This document shows positions 15,312 to 18,271 of a stretch of DNA of 18,271 bases, one piece after another (position 1 is the stretch's first letter; each line of letters begins with the position of its first letter). Made by a program: the position numbers and the translations under genes. Source of the DNA: Candidatus Pelagibacter sp. (GTDB lineage: Bacteria > Pseudomonadota > Alphaproteobacteria > Pelagibacterales > Pelagibacteraceae); NCBI GenBank assembly GCA_028097785.1, contig JAOHFB010000013.1, positions 1 to 18,271 on the forward strand. Reading direction: 5' to 3'. A model generated the notes under the pieces. The model did not search any database. It saw only the letters and a list, made by a program, of their open reading frames with translations, and was not told where the DNA came from.

Positions 15312-16337
15312 TTACTTGATAGATATAGTTTCTAGTTTAAGAGCGGCAGTTCTAATAGCTTTATATTTATCTTTAGCTAAAGGAACCAAACCTATTTCTG
15401 CCAAATACCCTCTAGGGCCCATTGCCTTTTTGGAAGTAAAAGTTTTCACAAATTCCTCAATTCCTGGAACTACTCCAATATGTGCTTTCTTAACATAAAA
15501 GAATAAAGGTCTAGCAATCGGGTAAGAATAATCTTGAATACCTTCAAGACTTGGTTTTACACCATTGATAGTTGCTGCTTTAATTTTATCTTTGTTAGCC
15601 ACTAAATAACTATAACCAAAGAAACCGTAAGCATCAGGATTTGAAGCAAGTTTTTGAACTATTAACGTATCGTTCTCTCCAGCTTCAACTGCATAACCGT
15701 CTTCTCTCATTTTAGCACATTCTTTTGTAGCTTTTTTTCCGTTAGCTTCAAAAAGAGATTTAGCTGCTTTTGAACAACCTTTACCCATAACTAATGAATT
15801 CCAAGCATCTCTAGTTCCAGATGTTGGTGGTGCAATTAGTATTTCAATTTTTTTTGAGGGAAGACTTGAATCAATATCGCTCCATTTTTTATATGGATTA
15901 ACAACTAATTTTCCATCTACATCTACTTCATGTGCTAAAGCTCTCCACAATTGTTCTTTAGAAAAATCAATATCAGGAGAGTTAACTGAATGTGCAAAAG
16001 AAATACCATCATTACCAACAACTATTTCTATAATTTCAGTAACACCATTTTTTTTACATAATGCTTTTTCTTTAGATTTAATTGCTCTTGATGCATTCGT
16101 AATATCAGGGTGGTTTGTACCAACACCAGCACAGAATAATTTCATTCCGCCACCAGTACCTGTGCTTTCAATAACTGGTGTTTTAAATTTTCCAGTTTTA
16201 CCAAAAGTTTCAGCAACTACAGTTGCATACGGGTATACTGTAGAAGATCCTACTATTTTAATTTGATCTCTAGCCTGAGCATTAAAAGCAAAAATTGCAA
16301 ATGCTAAAACTGATAATGTTATCTTAATGTGTTTCAT
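15312..16337 (-). CDS. pstS: Periplasmic phosphate-binding protein PstS
   Basis: 341-aa substrate-binding protein of the high-affinity Pst importer. Signal peptide: KH-K start, hydrophobic core LSVLAFAIFAFNA, probable cleavage after AQA (residue 22). The mature part begins DQIKIVGSSTVYPYATVVAETF. STGTGGGMKLFCAGVG, DITNASRAIKSKE, VGNDGISFAHS and IAPPTSGTRDAWNSLVMG carry the Ser/Thr/Gly/Arg phosphate-binding loops typical of the PstS family. The C-terminal part (FFGYSYLVANKDKIKAATING and YPIARPLFFYVKKAH) is also standard. AGGA lies 9 bases before the ATG. It has its own Pho box and is followed by a terminator, so it can be made in excess over the permease, as expected for a binding protein. Confidence 0.95.
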   Translation of the reverse strand: MKHIKITLSVLAFAIFAFNAQARDQIKIVGSSTVYPYATVVAETFGKTGKFKTPVIESTGTGGGMKLFCAGVGTNHPDITNASRAIKSKEKALCKKNGVTEIIEIVVGNDGISFAHSVNSPDIDFSKEQLWRALAHEVDVDGKLVVNPYKKWSDIDSSLPSKKIEILIAPPTSGTRDAWNSLVMGKGCSKAAKSLFEANGKKATKECAKMREDGYAVEAGENDTLIVQKLASNPDAYGFFGYSYLVANKDKIKAATINGVKPSLEGIQDYSYPIARPLFFYVKKAHIGVVPGIEEFVKTFTSKKAMGPRGYLAEIGLVPLAKDKYKAIRTAALKLETISIK

Positions 16338-16406
16338 TATATTTTTTCCTATTTTAGTTTACAGACTAGAATTAATATTTTTATATTGACGTTTTATTAC
16401 TAAATT

Positions 16407-16424
16407 ATGAAAGTTTTGTTACAA
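16407..16424 (-). promoter_or_regulatory. Pho box upstream of pstS
   Basis: On the minus strand, TTGTAAC-AAAA-CTTTCAT: two 7-base units 4 bases apart. The first is identical to the pstC site, and the second is close to the classical CTGTCAT. A TAATAA about 8 bases downstream could be the -10. Further upstream, GTTAC and GTAAC (16428-16432 and 16418-16422 on the plus strand) form an inverted repeat that may add a weaker PhoB half-site. Confidence 0.75.
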
Positions 16425-16451
16425 AAAGTAACTTTTTGGTTGTAATAAATT

Positions 16452-17495
16452 TTATGATTTAGGGAATTCTATAATAAATTCAGTTCCCTTGCCCTCTTCA
16501 CTGAAGATTTCCATCCGAGCTTTATGTTGATTTACTATATGTTTCACAATAGCGAGACCTAGTCCAGTGCCTCCAGCTTCTTTACTGCGAGCAGGATCGA
16601 CTCTAAAAAATCTCTCAGTGATTCGTGGCAAATATTTTTTAGGAATTCCTACACCCTGATCTTTAATGGAAAATAAAAAGATTTTATCTTTATCTGTAAG
16701 TGAAATTTTTATAGTAGAATTTTCTTCACTATACTTGCAAGCATTATCAATTAAGTTAGTAAATACTTCAATTAGTCTATTTCTATCACCTAAAATTACC
16801 CAATCATTACCTTCAACAATATATTCAATTTTTATTTTTCTTTTTTTGACTAAATCTGAATTAATTTCTAAAACATGGCTAATTATATCGTTTAGATCTA
16901 CTTTATTATTTGGTCTAATATGTTCTTGTAATTCAATTTTAGATAAAGAAAGCAAGTCACTAACTAAATTTTCCATTCTTGATGTTTGTTTAAGTATTAT
17001 AGGTAAAAACTTTTTTTGGCTTTCAAAATCATTCGTTGCATGGCCTTCGTTAATTGTTTCCAAACCTAACTTAATTGATTGTAGCGGAGTTCTTAACTCA
17101 TGAGATACATTTGCAACAAAATCAGATTTAAATCGTTGAGTTTTATAAATTTCTGTCAAATCTTTTAAAAAAATTATTACAGATTGATCTTCACTACAAA
17201 GTTTAGAAGGACCAGGAATTATATTTGCTTTATAAAATTCAAAAATTGGTAACTTAATTTCAATATCAACAATTTTAGTTTTTTTATCAATTATAGCTTG
17301 ATCTATACTCTCTAAAAGATTTGCATCTCTTAAGATTAAGGAAATATTTTTTCCCTCAATATCATTACCAAATCTAGTTAAGGCACTATTATTTGCACAA
17401 CAAACATTTTTAGATTTATCTAGAATAATTACTTGATCTATCATTTCATCAAGGAATTTCATTTCTTGAAAACCTGTTTTATCTAATGAACTCAT
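16452..17495 (-). CDS. phoR: Phosphate sensor histidine kinase PhoR, form without membrane helices
   Basis: 347-aa histidine kinase that phosphorylates PhoB when phosphate is scarce. A PAS domain covers ~12-112 (FLDEMIDQVIILDKSKNVCCANNSAL). The dimerisation domain has FVANVSHELRTPLQSIKLG with phospho-acceptor H132. The ATPase domain has the N box FTNLIDNACKYS (245-256), G1 DQGVGIP (279-285), F box ERFFRVD and G2 GGTGLGLAI (308-316). PhoR proteins usually start with one or two membrane helices; none is present, and a stop codon lies in frame about 40 bases upstream of the ATG, so this is not a missed start. The protein is probably cytoplasmic or held at the membrane by PhoU/PstB. It is the first gene of the Pho cluster, 114 bases before pstS. 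It is named from context plus domains. Confidence 0.9.
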   Translation of the reverse strand: MSSLDKTGFQEMKFLDEMIDQVIILDKSKNVCCANNSALTRFGNDIEGKNISLILRDANLLESIDQAIIDKKTKIVDIEIKLPIFEFYKANIIPGPSKLCSEDQSVIIFLKDLTEIYKTQRFKSDFVANVSHELRTPLQSIKLGLETINEGHATNDFESQKKFLPIILKQTSRMENLVSDLLSLSKIELQEHIRPNNKVDLNDIISHVLEINSDLVKKRKIKIEYIVEGNDWVILGDRNRLIEVFTNLIDNACKYSEENSTIKISLTDKDKIFLFSIKDQGVGIPKKYLPRITERFFRVDPARSKEAGGTGLGLAIVKHIVNQHKARMEIFSEEGKGTEFIIEFPKS

Positions 17496-17628
17496 AAAAT
17501 TTAAACCTGAGAATATATCCCTAAAAGTTTTTCACAATCCAAGACTACCAAATCATGAACCATGAGTCTATTTGCTTTAAACTAGCTATTTGATTGTTGA
17601 ATTAGTTTGAAATTTTGAAAAAATTTTT

Positions 17629-17699
17629 ACCCCCTACGTCTAAGCAAAACTGCCTAATACACTGAGAGTAGAAGCTACTCCTTTCTATTTTGAGGGGGT
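17629..17699 (-). ncRNA. Candidate structured RNA or leader upstream of phoR
   Basis: A closing stem ACCCCCT/AGGGGGT (17629-17635 with 17693-17699, 7 bp) encloses two hairpins. One is GAGTAG/CTACTC with a 3-base loop (17666-17671 with 17675-17680). The other is AGGCA/TGCTT with a 4-base loop in the minus-strand sense (17655-17651 with 17646-17642, one G-U pair). Together they form a three-way junction. The G-U pair favours the minus strand, which runs toward phoR, about 130 bases downstream. It matches no family I recognise. It could be a cis-regulatory leader, a small RNA, or DNA structure near attR. Confidence 0.4.
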
Positions 17700-17760
17700 T
17701 AAGGATTTCTTTAAAAGCCTATCTCGAAACCCACATGGTACCTCTATTTATTATCTAATC

Positions 17761-17798
17761 ACGTCCTCTAAAAAGGACGTCATGGAGTCGTTATTTAG
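17761..17798 (+). repeat. Right subterminal repeat with GGACGT motifs (candidate integrase arm sites)
   Basis: ACGTCC (17761-17766) and GGACGT (17775-17780) form a 6-bp inverted pair. 17770-17798 aligns with the left-end segment 6394-6421, with AAAAA, GACG, TCAT and CGTTATTTAG shared in order. The sequence AAAGGACGTCATGG also differs by only one base from AAAGGACGTTATGG at the integrase start. Confidence 0.5.
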
Positions 17799-17878
17799 GC
17801 TTGAATATCGAGTCCTCAGCCCATAGGATATGTATTGAAACTGTTTGTTTTATTAAAGATTTATGAGACATAGTTCAC

Positions 17879-17903
17879 GGCACCTGGCAACAGAACGCCC
17901 CTT
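17879..17903 (+). repeat. Right att core, exact copy of the ssrA 3' end
   Basis: 25 bases identical to 6319-6343. Sequence upstream is unrelated to ssrA, so this is only the crossover segment left at the far junction, not a second tmRNA gene. DNA to the right should be the original chromosome downstream of ssrA. Confidence 0.8.
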
Positions 17904-18008
17904 TACCAACGGAAACCGTTATTCCAACTCAAATATCAAATTAGGAACAGCAAGAAGTTTTACACGAAGTTTTTGAAAAAGTGTTATATTCTGTATATTA
18001 TTAATCAA

Positions 18009-18029
18009 GGGGCGAGAAACAGAACGCCC
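18009..18029 (+). repeat. Degenerate third att-like copy
   Basis: GGGGC at 18009-18013, then after a shortened middle AACAGAACGCCC (18018-18029), which is identical to 12 bases of the att core. It keeps the GGGGC...GCCC hairpin potential. It lies about 105 bases past the right att, suggesting the scar of an earlier insertion at ssrA. Confidence 0.5.
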
Positions 18030-18070
18030 ATTCCAATTTATTAATTTAGTTTGCGGTAATTAAAAATTTA

Positions 18071-18271
18071 CTATTTTTTTACATATAAATTATCTTGAAA
18101 GTGTAAAAGTGGAAAAGTAAATTTTTTTAGCAATTCAAAATTATTTTTTTTTAGAAAAAGATGAACTTTTTCTGTTGAGTCACCATTATTAGATTGAAAA
18201 AAATGTTTCTCTATAAGTATATATTTTATTTTTTTTGGTAATATCTTTTTGGCACCTTTTAGAACATTTAG
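18071..18271 (-). CDS. C-terminal end of a FkbM-like methyltransferase (cut by window edge)
   Basis: The minus strand is open from the window edge to a TAG at 18073-18071, giving 66 residues: LNVLKGAKKILPKKIKYIL, then IEKHFFQSNNG, and finally KKFTFPLLHFQDNLYVKK. The pattern LKGAKKIL...I..ILIEKHF, then VHLFLKKNNFELL, then a terminal hFQDNLYVKK is what I expect at the C-terminus of FkbM-family SAM-dependent methyltransferases. These are common in surface-polysaccharide regions of SAR11 genomes. The start and most of the domain are outside the window. It is presumably the original chromosomal neighbour of ssrA before the insertion. Family assignment is moderate. Confidence 0.6.
   Translation of the reverse strand, partial: LNVLKGAKKILPKKIKYILIEKHFFQSNNGDSTEKVHLFLKKNNFELLKKFTFPLLHFQDNLYVKK

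Larger units (their letters stand above)
17496..17878. other. 383-base gene-free right end of the element
   Basis: No open reading frame of convincing length was found on either strand. The region holds a possible phoR promoter on the minus strand (TTGTGA and TATTCT 16 bases apart, about 17537-17510), a TCATG/CATGA inverted repeat at 17553-17565, a candidate structured RNA (17629-17699), and the right subterminal repeat (17761-17798). A gap this long is unusual beside genes spaced by only a few bases and suggests the non-coding DNA is functional, as att arm and leader sequence. Confidence 0.6.
6319..17903. mobile_element. Proposed integrative element at ssrA carrying the Pho/Pst cluster
   Basis: Bounded by an exact 25-bp direct repeat of the ssrA 3' end (6319-6343 and 17879-17903). 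Inside are a tyrosine recombinase beside the intact ssrA copy, a 100-aa protein, a primase-polymerase-like protein, a 219-aa protein, and then phoB-phoU-pstB-pstA-pstC-pstS-phoR on the opposite strand. Related subterminal repeats (6394-6421 and 17770-17798) sit just inside both ends, as expected for integrase arm sites. No capsid, portal, terminase or tail gene is visible, so it is not a complete prophage. Size, integration site, recombinase plus primase, and nutrient-uptake cargo recall satellite-type or tycheposon-like elements of marine bacteria (inference). The alternative is that the Pho genes are resident and only the left ~4 kb is mobile, but no att copy was found between 10352 and 10395. 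Confidence 0.65.

Noticed and set aside
17660..17690. TPP riboswitch suggested by CTGAGA
   Set aside because: The remaining conserved TPP blocks are missing and there is no thiamine gene nearby.
17697..17724. SAM-II/SAM-V-like riboswitch core suggested by GGTTAAGGATTTC
   Set aside because: No matching pseudoknot stems were found and the neighbouring genes are not for methionine or SAM metabolism.
17879..17903. A second ssrA gene at the right end
   Set aside because: Only 25 bases match; the tag frame, acceptor arm and GGGGGTG start are absent.

Overview
The window comes from a streamlined, AT-rich alphaproteobacterium, most likely a SAR11 (Pelagibacterales) genome. The reasons are the strong A/T bias, coding genes separated by only a few bases or overlapping, an hflK-hflC-DUF2065-htrA-miaA operon, ThyX as thymidylate synthase, and an ssrA gene in the circularly permuted, two-piece form typical of Alphaproteobacteria. 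This assignment is inferred from gene content; no database was searched.

Left part (1-6343), chromosomal backbone. A minus-strand operon reads hflK-hflC-DUF2065-htrA-miaA (miaA runs off the left edge). Divergent from it is mrp, which converges with and overlaps the end of thyX. thyX is divergent from ssrA. The ssrA gene encodes the acceptor piece first (T arm, CCA) and then the coding piece with a short tag, ANESYALAA. Its 3' end is a GGGGC/GCCCC hairpin that doubles as an integration site.

Middle and right part (6319-17903), a proposed integrated element of about 11.6 kb. A 25-bp stretch at the ssrA 3' end is repeated exactly at 17879-17903. Just inside each copy lies a related ~28-bp subterminal repeat containing GGACGT-type motifs, which look like integrase arm sites. 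Inside the left copy are a complete tyrosine recombinase, a 100-aa unknown protein, a primase-polymerase-like replication protein and a 219-aa unknown protein, separated by unusually structured intergenic DNA. They are followed on the other strand by a complete phosphate sensing and uptake cluster, phoR-pstS-pstC-pstA-pstB-phoU-phoB, with Pho boxes before pstS and pstC and a terminator between them. No virion, portal or terminase gene is visible. The simplest reading is a satellite- or tycheposon-like integrative element at ssrA that carries, or has captured, the Pho/Pst system as cargo. The main alternative is that the Pho cluster is old resident DNA that became enclosed by recurrent integration.

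Right edge (17904-18271). After the right att copy there is a third, degenerate att-like copy (18009-18029), suggesting repeated integration at ssrA, and then the C-terminal end of a minus-strand gene that resembles a FkbM-type methyltransferase.

How the genes work together: PstS binds periplasmic phosphate, PstC/PstA form the channel and PstB powers it. PhoU reports transport status to PhoR, and PhoB activates transcription at the Pho boxes. The integrase and primase-like genes would move and replicate the unit.
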